A stretch of DNA of 64,000 nt, from contig DATNBU010000008.1 in assembly GCA_035571835.1 (NCBI GenBank), positions 124,001-188,000 on the forward strand, read 5' to 3'. Shown one piece after another: positions 52,516 to 61,117 of the stretch. Every line of letters starts with the position of its first letter. Within the stretch, counting starts at the first letter, position 1. Source of the stretch: Candidatus Limnocylindrales bacterium (GTDB lineage Bacteria > Desulfobacterota > Binatia > UBA1149 > CAITLU01). Under the pieces are notes generated by a model. The model did no database searches. It saw only the letters and a program-made list of their open reading frames with translations, and was not told where the DNA came from. Made by a program: the position numbers and the translations under genes.

Positions 52516-52993
52516 CGACTGTTGACGGCGTAGTCGTCGATCTCGCCGTGCGCGCAAGTATGGTTCGCCTTTTGTGCGAGCGGGACGAAGCGGGAGCCTG
52601 TTCAGATGTCGAGCGCTCGGACGGACAGAGCTATTCGGAGCAGCGTTGGGAGTACGAAGGTAAGCCGTGTATGCCTCCGTATTGAGCGGTTCTCAGATCA
52701 ACTCCCCCAAGAAGCCTGACGGTGTCCGCGGTGGTGTCAGTTGAGTATCGAACTGACCGCACGTGATCGAACTCCTGGAAAGCGCCATCGTTACCTCTGC
52801 GGCCTTCCATTCCCAGCTTGAGCTCGTTGGAATAGCGCCATCGCAGTGGGAGCACGTCGCGACCTTGCGGTGTGAATCACCTTCATCGCGTTACCTCCTT
52901 CCGAACAGATTCGATCGTCAAAGTCGCTGGGCGGTGCGGATGTGGCACGCGTTCACAGCTTGTGTCAGCTCCGCCGACAATCAACGGTGAGCT
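52516..52993. other. Gene-poor stretch with a diverged copy of a nearby motif
   Basis: About 480 bases with no supported gene. It holds a segment near 52753-52786 (CTGACCGCACGTGATCGAAC) resembling 51822-51856 (CTGATCAAACGTGATCGAAG), which suggests duplicated flank sequence left by earlier insertions. No hairpin or terminator is clear. Confidence 0.4.
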
Positions 52994-53209
52994 ATGACCA
53001 CAAGAATTTTCGCTGTCGTGTGCGGATTGCTTGTCGTTACTGGCTGCGGGACGGCGGCGGTTGGTCCGTTTGTTACGGAGGTTGAGCCACTGGCGGACGG
53101 CGGTCTCCGCTACAAGCGTTGTTTCGCGCGAAACAACGTCACAAATCGACAATACTATCGGTGCGAGACGATCGTCGCCCCGAAACCCTCTAACGCGACG
53201 CCGGGGTGA
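52994..53209 (+). CDS. Small lipoprotein of unknown function
   Basis: A 71-aa lipoprotein: signal IFAVVCGLLVVTGC with lipobox VTGC, then a short polar body with two cysteines (KRCFARNN and YRCETI). I do not recognise it. It is upstream of, and on the same strand as, the DUF1566 protein. Confidence 0.6.
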   Translation: MTTRIFAVVCGLLVVTGCGTAAVGPFVTEVEPLADGGLRYKRCFARNNVTNRQYYRCETIVAPKPSNATPG

Positions 53210-53270
53210 TTCTCAATCAAGAACCGATCCGTCGAATCCGAAGGTCGGACACGTTCGAGGTTTACCGATC

Positions 53271-54128
53271 ATGATCAGAAGCATTGCGGCGGCCGCAGCT
53301 ATGACGGTTCTCTTCTTCTTTCGGATGCCGGCGAATGCAGCGGATCCGGTTTGCGGTGACGTAAATGCGAGCGGCACCCTGACGGCCAGCGATGCCCAGG
53401 CGGTATTGAAAGCCGCGGTAGGTCAGGTGACCCCCTTGAAGTGCCCTGCGCCGTCAACTCCGGTTCAGACTGGCCAGACTACGTCATACGGAAACGGCGA
53501 CGACGGCGATCTCCGGCCCGGAAGATTGCAGGCGTTCGTCGATAGCCACGACGGAACGATCACCGACATCAATACGGGGTTAGTGTGGGAAAAGAAGAAG
53601 GCTCAATCTGGGTTTCCTTGGAATTCCTGCAACGATGAATCGGGTATCTGTTCCGATCCTCACTATGTGAACAACGTCTATACATGGACGGCGAACGCGT
53701 CGCCGTCGTCCGATTACAATGGCACCGTGAAGACAATCTTCCTTGAGCAACTCAACAGCAGGTGCAGCGGTAACTCAGCGATTGCGTGCGCGACCAATGC
53801 CGACTGCGGCACCACGGGCGGTCCCTGCGGCTTTGCAGGACACCGTGATTGGCGGCTACCGACCATTACGGAACTGGTGAGTATTATCGACTTGGGCGTC
53901 TACGAACCGGCGCTCAATGTGGCATTTCACGGGGAGGCCTGCGCGACCAATTGCACCGACCTTACCAGTTCGGCGTGCAGTTGTGACGCCGGAGGTGGTT
54001 ACTGGTCTTCATCGACTGTCGTGGCTGGGCCTTTCAATGCATGGATCGCAGGTACGGGCTACGGCGGCCAGTTCCTCGGCAACAAAGCTGGGGACTATTA
54101 CGCTCGCGCGGTTCGTACTGGCCCGTGA
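53271..54128 (+). CDS. Secreted DUF1566 (Lcl) protein with dockerin-like repeat, paralogue of 49183-50070
   Basis: A 285-aa exported protein. After a signal (AAAAAMTVLFFFRMPANA) comes CGDVNASGTLTASDAQAVLKAAVGQ, an EF-hand/dockerin-like Ca2+ pattern, then a DUF1566 domain (DGTITDINTGLVWEKKKA, GHRDWRLPTITELVSIIDLG, GGYWSSSTV). It shares the whole layout and long identical stretches with the island I protein, including CGFAGHRDWRLP. It is followed by a Cx3CxC family member. Confidence 0.8.
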   Translation: MIRSIAAAAAMTVLFFFRMPANAADPVCGDVNASGTLTASDAQAVLKAAVGQVTPLKCPAPSTPVQTGQTTSYGNGDDGDLRPGRLQAFVDSHDGTITDINTGLVWEKKKAQSGFPWNSCNDESGICSDPHYVNNVYTWTANASPSSDYNGTVKTIFLEQLNSRCSGNSAIACATNADCGTTGGPCGFAGHRDWRLPTITELVSIIDLGVYEPALNVAFHGEACATNCTDLTSSACSCDAGGGYWSSSTVVAGPFNAWIAGTGYGGQFLGNKAGDYYARAVRTGP

Positions 54129-54233
54129 TCATTCCTCGCCAATGATCCATTCGGCTATCCGCTTAGAGGGCGTATGACTTTAGAGGCGACGGTAAGCCGA
54201 CACTCGTGATGGTATGGGCGAACAGGTGGTTGT

Positions 54234-55454
54234 GTGAACGCCAGCAAGAAAGCGGACATTGGTCAGAGAGCCCGTGTTCGCATTCGGGCGACGGCTGGTG
54301 GAATTTTTGCCGCCGCGGTTGCGTTCTCCTACGCAGGGTTGGCAGCCGCTGCTGAAAATCACGAATGGGGAGCCACCACCAGCGTGACCGGCCGAATCGT
54401 GATGGAGGACCGTGAGTACATCGGCACAAGTCACCGTGTCCCCATCCTTCATTTCGAAGCTCCGATCTCCTTGATCTACCCGTCGAAGTATCCGGGTGAT
54501 GCCCGACCTGAAGAAACGACAGAGATTCATCTCCTCGGTGATCTCGACTTCTCGGAGTATGTGTCGTGTACGACCATCGCGACTGGTACCCTCCATAGTT
54601 CCGGAAGAGCTAGTTGGATTATCCTTGCTGATGTAGGGATGTGGGTGCAGCGAATCGAATGTAAGGAGACCGGGAAGAGCGCTAGCCTTACGTCCGACCC
54701 GCAGTCTTGGAGGTCGGCGTTCGACACGTGTGCACCGTCGTCGCGATATTCTGCGATTCATATCGCTGGATCAGCGGGTCAACTCCCGTTCGGTAATATG
54801 GACGAAGAGAGGTGGGTCGCCGCCGATCTGCTGATGCGATCAGGCGTATCTCCGCGGTGGTCCGACTACTCGCTCGATCACCTCTGGAAGAGGCTCGCCG
54901 ACGCGAAGACCCGTCTTTTTGCTACTTTCGATGTTACGTACGCCCGGTGGGACCCTGATTACTACTCGGAGATGCTGGAAGTGCAGTTTTCTCCGCGAGT
55001 TCAGGTCCAGTTCGACGCAGTCGCGGTGCCCTACAACCGTACGCAGGGATTGCCGACTCCACTCGACTCCGGGCTTGAAACGCTCTGCGAGTCGGTCTGT
55101 GGATGCACGGTTGTGCCGGGCCAGAAGAGAGACGGCGTCGTTCCCATGTCAGTCCCGCGGACAACGAACCTGTTCTATATGGTCCGTCATTTACGCGAGC
55201 TTCCCGACGTCAAAATGGCACGCCTCGTGAGACGTCCACCACGATACACGGACTTGAGGGGTAAGAGCGTGCTCCATGTGAAATCGCTACCGTCTGGATT
55301 TCACTTCACGGTCGAATCCACGGACCTCGAGTCGAAAACGACGAAGAGGTATTTCGTGGTGGATGACCAGCGGGCTCAGGAGGTGTATCCGGACGATGCG
55401 GAGGCCAAGCGAGCTTTCGAACCGCTCCCGGTTCCCGGCGACGTTTGGCGGTGA
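54234..55454 (+). CDS. Secreted Cx3CxC family protein, member 1
   Basis: A 406-aa exported protein with a signal peptide (GGIFAAAVAFSYAGLAAAA). It is homologous along its length to the protein at 61118-62326: both have SLxxxSxYPGDA (85-90), then CESVCGCTVV (Cys285, 289, 291), TNLFYMVRHLRELPDV, FHFTVES and TTKRYFVVDD, and end in GDVW or DAW. I do not recognise the family. It starts at GTG 54234 with AGGTGG upstream. The three cysteines in Cx3CxC may bind metal or form disulfides. Confidence 0.7.
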   Translation: MNASKKADIGQRARVRIRATAGGIFAAAVAFSYAGLAAAAENHEWGATTSVTGRIVMEDREYIGTSHRVPILHFEAPISLIYPSKYPGDARPEETTEIHLLGDLDFSEYVSCTTIATGTLHSSGRASWIILADVGMWVQRIECKETGKSASLTSDPQSWRSAFDTCAPSSRYSAIHIAGSAGQLPFGNMDEERWVAADLLMRSGVSPRWSDYSLDHLWKRLADAKTRLFATFDVTYARWDPDYYSEMLEVQFSPRVQVQFDAVAVPYNRTQGLPTPLDSGLETLCESVCGCTVVPGQKRDGVVPMSVPRTTNLFYMVRHLRELPDVKMARLVRRPPRYTDLRGKSVLHVKSLPSGFHFTVESTDLESKTTKRYFVVDDQRAQEVYPDDAEAKRAFEPLPVPGDVWR

Positions 55455-55489
55455 TCTTCGTGAAAACCGGGTGTCTGGGTCCTCGCCTC

Positions 55490-55525
55490 CGTGATCACTG
55501 GTTCGAATCCGGCGGGTGCGTTTTC
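55490..55525 (+). mobile_element. Degenerate attachment-site fragment D
   Basis: GATCACTGGTTCGAATCCGGC followed by GGGTGCGTTTT resembles the T-arm and tail of the tRNA-Arg repeat (GGTTCGAATCCAGCC), with several changes. It probably marks an older insertion border inside island II. Confidence 0.55.
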
Positions 55526-55572
55526 GAAAGTCTTTGCCGCACCGTTCGGCTGCGAGAGAGTGAGCTGACTCC

Positions 55573-56883
55573 GTGATGCCGGAGAGCCGCATGCGATATG
55601 TCCAGACGTTCGCCATGTGTGCCCTATGGCTCATGTCAGAGCGCATCGTCCTGGCAGAGGCCGAGACGCCGACGGCCGGCACCATCGTCGGCAAATCGAA
55701 TGAAAGCCGCTTCGAAGCCCACCTTACTCCTTCCTTGTCGTGGGTTGTTCGACACGGCGGAGAACTGAACGTCGGCACCTATCGCAAGGCGACGCTGCCG
55801 AGGCTGACGGACGAAGCGACGGCGCGGTACTCGGGGGCCGTGAAACTTGCGCCGACGCTCGGGCTGGAGAACTACGTCGCCGGGCTTCCGTTCGCGACGG
55901 TCGAGACATCGGATCTCCTCGCGGCAACCAAGCTGATGCTCAACTTTGAGCGAGCCAACGTCGTTGATGACATGGACGTTACGGGAATTGAATGCGACAC
56001 CGGTACGCTTCTGCATGAAAAGGATCAGGCACGATCAGATCGCCACTACCTGCTAAGGCACTATCAGCGACTTAACTTCACAGGTCGTCTCTACACTGAC
56101 AAGAAACCGACGCTGTCGTCGAACACTGATGGAGTGTGGTACAAGGAGGCCTTGTATCCGCTCATCGAACCGTTCGACCAGAAAGGAACCGGGATTTACG
56201 CGTTCCACTATCTGGCCGCAGACAAGGCGTCCGACACGTGGCTATATCTTCCGCAACTGCGTCGAGTTCGCAGGCTGTCTTCGGCGGAAAGATCGGAGGC
56301 GCAGCTTGGACAGGACATCGACCTGGACAGCTTCGGCGGGTTCGCTGGTCAGGTTGCCACGTTCGAATGGAAACTGCTCGGTGAGAAGTCCGTGCTCGCT
56401 CCTTTTCGCGTGGATGCAATCCCAGTGCGTTGGAGTTCCGAACCAGTGAACTACTTCGTAGACGCCGCGTGGGAGCCCCGCCCGGTCTGGATGATCGAAG
56501 GGAAACCTCGTGATTCGGCGTATGTGTACTCGAAGCGAGTGATCTATCTGGACCGGGAGACGTATCGAATCGTCTCGTCCGATCTGTACGACAACACCGG
56601 CGAGTTGTGGAAATCATGGATTGGCAGCTATCTGTTCGATCGTGTTCCTGACGGCGGGAACGTCATCGTTTCCACGGCGATGATCGACGTGCGCGCCGGT
56701 AAGCGGACGGCGTGCTCCATGCCCGGCAGCACGAGCGGGGAGGGCGCCTACTTCCTGAACGAAGGCGACACCTCCGAAGGGACATATGAGGTTTGCCAGA
56801 GCACTACCCCCGAGGGTTGTGAGGCCAACCATCCAGTCCATCCCGACCGCGACAATTCTCATCGCCTTCCGATGCGCCCCTGA
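55573..56883 (+). CDS. DUF1329 outer-membrane-lipoprotein-sorting-like protein
   Basis: A 436-aa exported protein (signal FAMCALWLMSERIVLAEA) matching DUF1329: GLENYVAGLPFATVE, FHYLAADKASDTWLYLPQLRRVRRL, and a C-terminal EGTYEVC. DUF1329 proteins resemble the LolA/LolB fold and are often found with RND exporters or outer-membrane efflux. Here there is no RND partner, only secreted proteins of the Cx3CxC type. The role may be lipid or lipoprotein handling in the periplasm. Confidence 0.78.
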   Translation: MMPESRMRYVQTFAMCALWLMSERIVLAEAETPTAGTIVGKSNESRFEAHLTPSLSWVVRHGGELNVGTYRKATLPRLTDEATARYSGAVKLAPTLGLENYVAGLPFATVETSDLLAATKLMLNFERANVVDDMDVTGIECDTGTLLHEKDQARSDRHYLLRHYQRLNFTGRLYTDKKPTLSSNTDGVWYKEALYPLIEPFDQKGTGIYAFHYLAADKASDTWLYLPQLRRVRRLSSAERSEAQLGQDIDLDSFGGFAGQVATFEWKLLGEKSVLAPFRVDAIPVRWSSEPVNYFVDAAWEPRPVWMIEGKPRDSAYVYSKRVIYLDRETYRIVSSDLYDNTGELWKSWIGSYLFDRVPDGGNVIVSTAMIDVRAGKRTACSMPGSTSGEGAYFLNEGDTSEGTYEVCQSTTPEGCEANHPVHPDRDNSHRLPMRP

Positions 56884-56907
56884 ATCAACTCGTCGGGCAT
56901 CACGTGT

Positions 56908-57804
56908 TCAACGTCGAATGGAGGATGCTCCAGTAGTTGGCGAACAGGGTATCGTTGTATCTCGGGGCTCCGTCGGCGGGGCCCATGCATCATCAGGGAT
57001 CGCGAAGAGCTTCGCGATCTTCCTTTTTGTGACCTCCGCCGCGGATAGGCGGTGCACTCGCTCGACGGTGACCTCGTAGTAGGTGCTGCCGGGCGCCGCT
57101 GCGGTGCCGGTTGTTGAAAGCTGAAATAGAAATCCGCCCGATGTGATGCGAGCCGACAATCGTTGCGACGGATCTGCTTCGCGACCGTAATCTGGCTGAT
57201 AGTAGACGCCTCGCGAGAGACCGGCCGCGATGACCTCTGGAACCGTTCGTAGTCCACGAGCAGCGAAAAGCAGATTGGTTCCCCGACCGAAGTAGACGTG
57301 GTTCGTCCTATCGACGTCCCGCGCCGGTTCTATCCAGCACTGGCAAAGTTCGCGGCAGACCGCTTCGAGTCGTTCCGAGAATGGAACTGGAAAGTTAGTG
57401 CGTGGGCCTCTGGCATTGATCGTCTGTTGCACCGAGTCGGAGAAGTGGACGACCAGTCTGGTCGTTTCGTACTCCAGACGCACGACTGACCTGAGGGTTT
57501 CTGGAAAAGCGACGCCTAGGCGCGACTGCGCCATGAGGAGGTCGTCGCGGAACTTATCGAGTTCGGGTTGGGTTAGCTGTGTGATTGAAGACGACGTCGC
57601 CAGAGCGTCGTATACTAGACGCTCGTCGGAGGACCAAGGTTCGGCAGGGAGAGAGTTGATGGCCGACCCGAGGCGGTATCCGTTCTGGAAGCAATCCAGG
57701 GATGCCATGTTCGCTGCGTGGGCATTGCGGACGGAGCAAACCGGCTGCACCGCCAGAAGGCCGACGGCGGCGTAATGCAGAACACGGGTCGGTATGCTGA
57801 CCAT
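56908..57804 (-). CDS. Secreted Cx3CxC family protein, member 3 (divergent)
   Basis: About 298 aa with a signal peptide (VLHYAAVGLLAVQPVCS). It shares the family motif RLEAVCRELCQC (Cys150, 154, 156), the TNHVYFGRGTNLLFAARGLRTVPEV block and a C-terminal DDAW with the other two members, but is shorter at the N-terminus. The start ATG 57804 is chosen for the signal peptide; a longer GTG start at 57843 is possible. It converges with the DUF1329 gene. Confidence 0.62.
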   Translation of the reverse strand: MVSIPTRVLHYAAVGLLAVQPVCSVRNAHAANMASLDCFQNGYRLGSAINSLPAEPWSSDERLVYDALATSSSITQLTQPELDKFRDDLLMAQSRLGVAFPETLRSVVRLEYETTRLVVHFSDSVQQTINARGPRTNFPVPFSERLEAVCRELCQCWIEPARDVDRTNHVYFGRGTNLLFAARGLRTVPEVIAAGLSRGVYYQPDYGREADPSQRLSARITSGGFLFQLSTTGTAAAPGSTYYEVTVERVHRLSAAEVTKRKIAKLFAIPDDAWAPPTEPRDTTIPCSPTTGASSIRR

Positions 57805-58014
57805 GTGACGCCGATCCGATTCCACGGCGACTGTCATTACCACGCTGATCTCGGCTCAATCTAGCGGGAACGGGCGGTATCCATTCCGGTGTCAGTTAGC
57901 CATTGAAACGGGCGGTATCTGATCTAAACCCATGGAAAGTGCTGGGTAGCTATCCGCGCGGTCTCGTTTGGAAGCTCTCGTTACTGTTCTGGTTCCTCAT
58001 CCCCCTCAAACTTA

Positions 58015-58063
58015 CTTCTAAGCCGGTGGTCGCTGGTTCGAATCCAGCCGGGCGCGCTTTTTT
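58015..58063 (+). mobile_element. Attachment-site copy C
   Basis: A third direct repeat of the tRNA-Arg 3' half, identical to copies A and B through GGGCGCGC, with 6 T instead of 7. It forms the right border of island II. It lacks the 5' half of the tRNA. Confidence 0.88.
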
Positions 58064-58264
58064 CCGCGAGAGCACGGCGATCATGGCGCTGCGCAGGGCG
58101 TCGAGCTCGCAGGAAAGCGCGACCCTGGAGCTGATGCCACGGGTTTTTTTGCGCCGGCCGCCATGCGCGCATCGACGAGGTCCGCGATCGCCTCGGCGTG
58201 CAGCAGGTGTGCGAAGCGCCTGCCCACGGAGGTCTCTCCTTCGACGCGCGCGGCGGCCGGGGGC

Positions 58265-59218
58265 CTAGTTGCAGGTCGACATCGTGAACGGGTTTTCTCG
58301 GCCGCAGTTTCCGGTTCCCAGGTCGTCCAGCGGCACGGACGTGTCGGAGTCGTTGTTTTCGAACCGGTTGAGGTCGCTGTTCGCATCGATTGAGACCCCA
58401 CCGCCGAAGAAGATGTTTCTCTTGACCAGCACGCCGTCCGTGTTCACGAGTCGAAGCGCGTCCGTGTCGCCGGGGAGGCCGCTCCGCTGCATGAGAATGC
58501 CGCTGCCGCCGACCGCCGATCCGGCCCCGCAGTTCTCGATCAGGACTCCAGCCTCGGTGCCGTCGAACCAGTTGATTGCTCGACCCTTCCCTTTGAGCAG
58601 GATTGTCGAGTCGACCGGGATGTCGTGCAGATGGAGCCCGATCTCGAAGGCCGACTGATCCTCGGTGACCACGACGCCGGAAAGCTTCACGTCGTCTACG
58701 GAACCGGCGATCTCGATCGCCGTCTCTTCGGTTCCGCATGCGTAGTCTTCCCTGATCGTAAAGAGCGACACACTGACGAAGTCCAGGCTGATCCGCGTGT
58801 GGTCGACGATGCGGATCCCGGTCTGAGTTGCACGAGTGGTGCCGAGCTTCGACAGCTTCACCCGGTCGGATGCGATGTCGATTCCGACCGCCGACGTGCA
58901 CTCTGCGTCGATTGTCGCGCCGTTGCCTTGGATCCTGAGTGGCTTGTCGATGACGATGCCGGGGGAGTAGAGACCGAACGTCGCGAGGACGAGACGATCG
59001 CCCGGCGCCGCAGCATCGATGGCCGCCTGCAGGGTTCCTGCTCCCGGCGGAACTTCGGTGGTCTTGGCGAACGCGACAGGCGGGAAGGAGACGGCGCACG
59101 AAAGGACCAGGAGCGCGGCTCGGACGACGGAAGACCGGCGCGAGAAGGCCCGCACAAGGTCCATGCTGCCGAAAACGGTGGCGGTTGTGATGGTGGAGAG
59201 GCTCGGGTGCTGGCTCAT
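58265..59218 (-). CDS. Secreted right-handed beta-helix (NosD-like) protein
   Basis: About 317 aa with a long N-terminal signal region (VVRAALLVLSCAVSFPPVAFA), then TLQAAIDAAAPGDRLVLATFGLY (a parallel beta-helix entry motif) and repeats such as GNGATIDAEC, LSKLGTTRATQTGIRIVDHT and RLVNTDGVLVKRNIFFGGGVSID. Beta-helix proteins bind or cleave polysaccharides; no catalytic residues stand out here. The start ATG 59218 follows AAAAGGAG at 7 nt spacing. Confidence 0.75.
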   Translation of the reverse strand: MSQHPSLSTITTATVFGSMDLVRAFSRRSSVVRAALLVLSCAVSFPPVAFAKTTEVPPGAGTLQAAIDAAAPGDRLVLATFGLYSPGIVIDKPLRIQGNGATIDAECTSAVGIDIASDRVKLSKLGTTRATQTGIRIVDHTRISLDFVSVSLFTIREDYACGTEETAIEIAGSVDDVKLSGVVVTEDQSAFEIGLHLHDIPVDSTILLKGKGRAINWFDGTEAGVLIENCGAGSAVGGSGILMQRSGLPGDTDALRLVNTDGVLVKRNIFFGGGVSIDANSDLNRFENNDSDTSVPLDDLGTGNCGRENPFTMSTCN

Positions 59219-59510
59219 GGCGAACTCCTTTTGAAAACGCACCGTTGTGCGTCTGGATGTTCGCAAGCTACCGCCTCGGCCGTCCCGGAGTCCTCACCGA
59301 ACCTACACGTTCCTTACACGTTTACCGATGCCGGCGCCGGCCCGGCCGCGGTCCTGCGGGCACGAAAGACGCGCCTTCTCGGCCGGTGGCAGCATCGATT
59401 CGTGCTGCGTCGTCGTCGAGTCCGATAGCAATTGCTATGGCGCGTACGGACGGGGCTACTGTCTCGTCAGCAAGCGCCCGGACGGCAATTGGATGACGAG
59501 GATGACGGAA

Positions 59511-60206
59511 TCACTTTGTAGGGCAGCTTCCCCAAGCAGCCCACAGTGAACGATGCTCTGGAGTTCCGGCTTTCAGGACTATCTCCCCCGTATTTAAGTC
59601 TGCAACGACCGGCTCGGTACCTGCGATCAGCATGAAGTTGTCGGCAGTCGATATCTGACCCACAACATCTGGGTACAAGTTTTTCTTCTCTCCGGTCTGC
59701 GTGTTCATCCAGGTTACCGGACCTGAGAACGAAAGTGGTTCCAAACAGCCTCCGGCTTCTCCAAAATGGATTTCTACGTGATTGGGCACATCGGGAGCGG
59801 TCAGACACGGAGGGTCGGCGCCATTCTTTCCATTGCAGACCGCTTTCGGTGAATCATAGTCCCAGTTTTCAACTTCCTGTTCTGGCTTTGCGGGCGACGG
59901 AACCCAGCGGCTGGTGCGAGAGAGTAGGGTAGGAACAGCGCCTGACTTCCATTCCAGCTTGAAAGCCGTGTTATAAGCCGGGTCTTTGTATGTCACCGCT
60001 CCGAACTGCGTGTGCCAAGCGACTACAGCGGGCAAGAAATTGATCTTGGCGATGGTCAGGGATTCTCGACTCCGTGGATTGAAGGACACGAAGGCCATTT
60101 CTATAGGACGCCAATCGTGGACCTCAGAAACGTAGTTCACGCAGAGTTCGCCAGCCGTTGCGGTACTGGCGATCAAGAGCAGTGCCATTGCAACGAGGCG
60201 TTTCAT
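59511..60206 (-). CDS. Exported protein of unknown function, tandem paralogue 1
   Basis: A 231-aa exported protein (signal LVAMALLLIASTATA, then GELCVNYVSEV). It shares CVNYxSEV, SFNPRxxES, a W-rich middle and DLNTGEIVLKAGTPEHRS with the protein encoded by the overlapping upstream gene (ATGA at 60203-60206). No family known to me. Two cysteines near the ends may form a disulfide. Confidence 0.65.
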   Translation of the reverse strand: MKRLVAMALLLIASTATAGELCVNYVSEVHDWRPIEMAFVSFNPRSRESLTIAKINFLPAVVAWHTQFGAVTYKDPAYNTAFKLEWKSGAVPTLLSRTSRWVPSPAKPEQEVENWDYDSPKAVCNGKNGADPPCLTAPDVPNHVEIHFGEAGGCLEPLSFSGPVTWMNTQTGEKKNLYPDVVGQISTADNFMLIAGTEPVVADLNTGEIVLKAGTPEHRSLWAAWGSCPTK

Positions 60207-60976
60207 CGGTTCTTTTCTGTGGCTTTCGGAAGTCTCAGGTCGCTAGCTACTGATGGACATTGTCCCCAGCCCACCGCCATGGATCGATGCTCTGGCGTTC
60301 CGGCTTTCAACACGATCTCTCCCGTATTCATGTCTGCGAGGATAGCGTCGTTACCTACGTACTCGACGCTCATTAGTATGAAAGAGTCTGCTGTCGATAT
60401 CTGAAGCTGGGTCGTTCCGTTCAAGTAATCGCCATCCGCTTCGTCATATAAAACTTTCTTCTCTCCGGTTTCGGTATTCTCCCAAGTTGCCGGGGTGCCG
60501 AAGTGTCCGTAATTGCACCCCTCCACGAACCCCACATCGATCTTGCGGTGAGCAGGCGCATCGAAGTGGGAACCCGGTGCATCGAAGCTGGAACCCGGCC
60601 CATCGGCATCCCAAACTTTTCCTAGCTGTGGTGGCTTGTCGGGTACTGAGAGCGTCTGAACTTTTCGAGAAATGCGAGTTGGAGCAGCAGCCTTCTTCCA
60701 GTTGAGTCGATACGTCCCGCCCGCCGCTGTGTATGTAAGTGCGGCAAAGTTCTTGTCCCACTTCACTTCATACGGAGGCGAATCGATGCTCGCTACGACA
60801 ACAGATTCTTTGGTTCGAGGGTTGAAGGACGTGAAAGACCATTGGCGAGGTCGGAAACTGACTTCGGACAGATAGTTGACGCAGAGATCGCCAGCGGTTG
60901 CCGTGTGAGCGAAGAGAAGCAGGCCGAGAAGGACAGCCGACTTAAGGAAGGTCTTTCTTAGCGTGACGAATGGCAA
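60203..60976 (-). CDS. Exported protein of unknown function, tandem paralogue 2
   Basis: About 257 aa with an N-terminal signal (FLKSAVLLGLLLFAHTATA, then GDLCVNYLSEV). It is a paralogue of the 59511 gene (CVNYxSEV, SFNPRTKES, DMNTGEIVLKAGTPEHRS). An internal short tandem duplication (DAPGSHFDAP, near 60559-60600) makes it longer. The start is uncertain; TTG 60976 is the best signal-peptide start. Confidence 0.6.
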   Translation of the reverse strand: MPFVTLRKTFLKSAVLLGLLLFAHTATAGDLCVNYLSEVSFRPRQWSFTSFNPRTKESVVVASIDSPPYEVKWDKNFAALTYTAAGGTYRLNWKKAAAPTRISRKVQTLSVPDKPPQLGKVWDADGPGSSFDAPGSHFDAPAHRKIDVGFVEGCNYGHFGTPATWENTETGEKKVLYDEADGDYLNGTTQLQISTADSFILMSVEYVGNDAILADMNTGEIVLKAGTPEHRSMAVGWGQCPSVASDLRLPKATEKNR

Positions 60977-61117
60977 GTTTGGGAGAGACGGCACGGGGAT
61001 AGGATACACGGGGGGCGAGGCTGAAGAACTGGGTAGCTGTACGGCCGCGAATCGATTTCCTCGCTCGCCGCGCAACCTCGACTGGCACCGCCGGACTGAC
61101 GCAGAAATAGTAGCAGG

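Larger units (their letters stand above)
51981..58063. mobile_element. Integrated genomic island II
   Basis: Bounded by copies B and C of the tRNA-Arg attachment site, with a decayed fourth copy at 55490. It holds HicBA and secreted proteins but no integrase of its own, so it probably moved with a partner or has lost its integrase. Confidence 0.75.
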
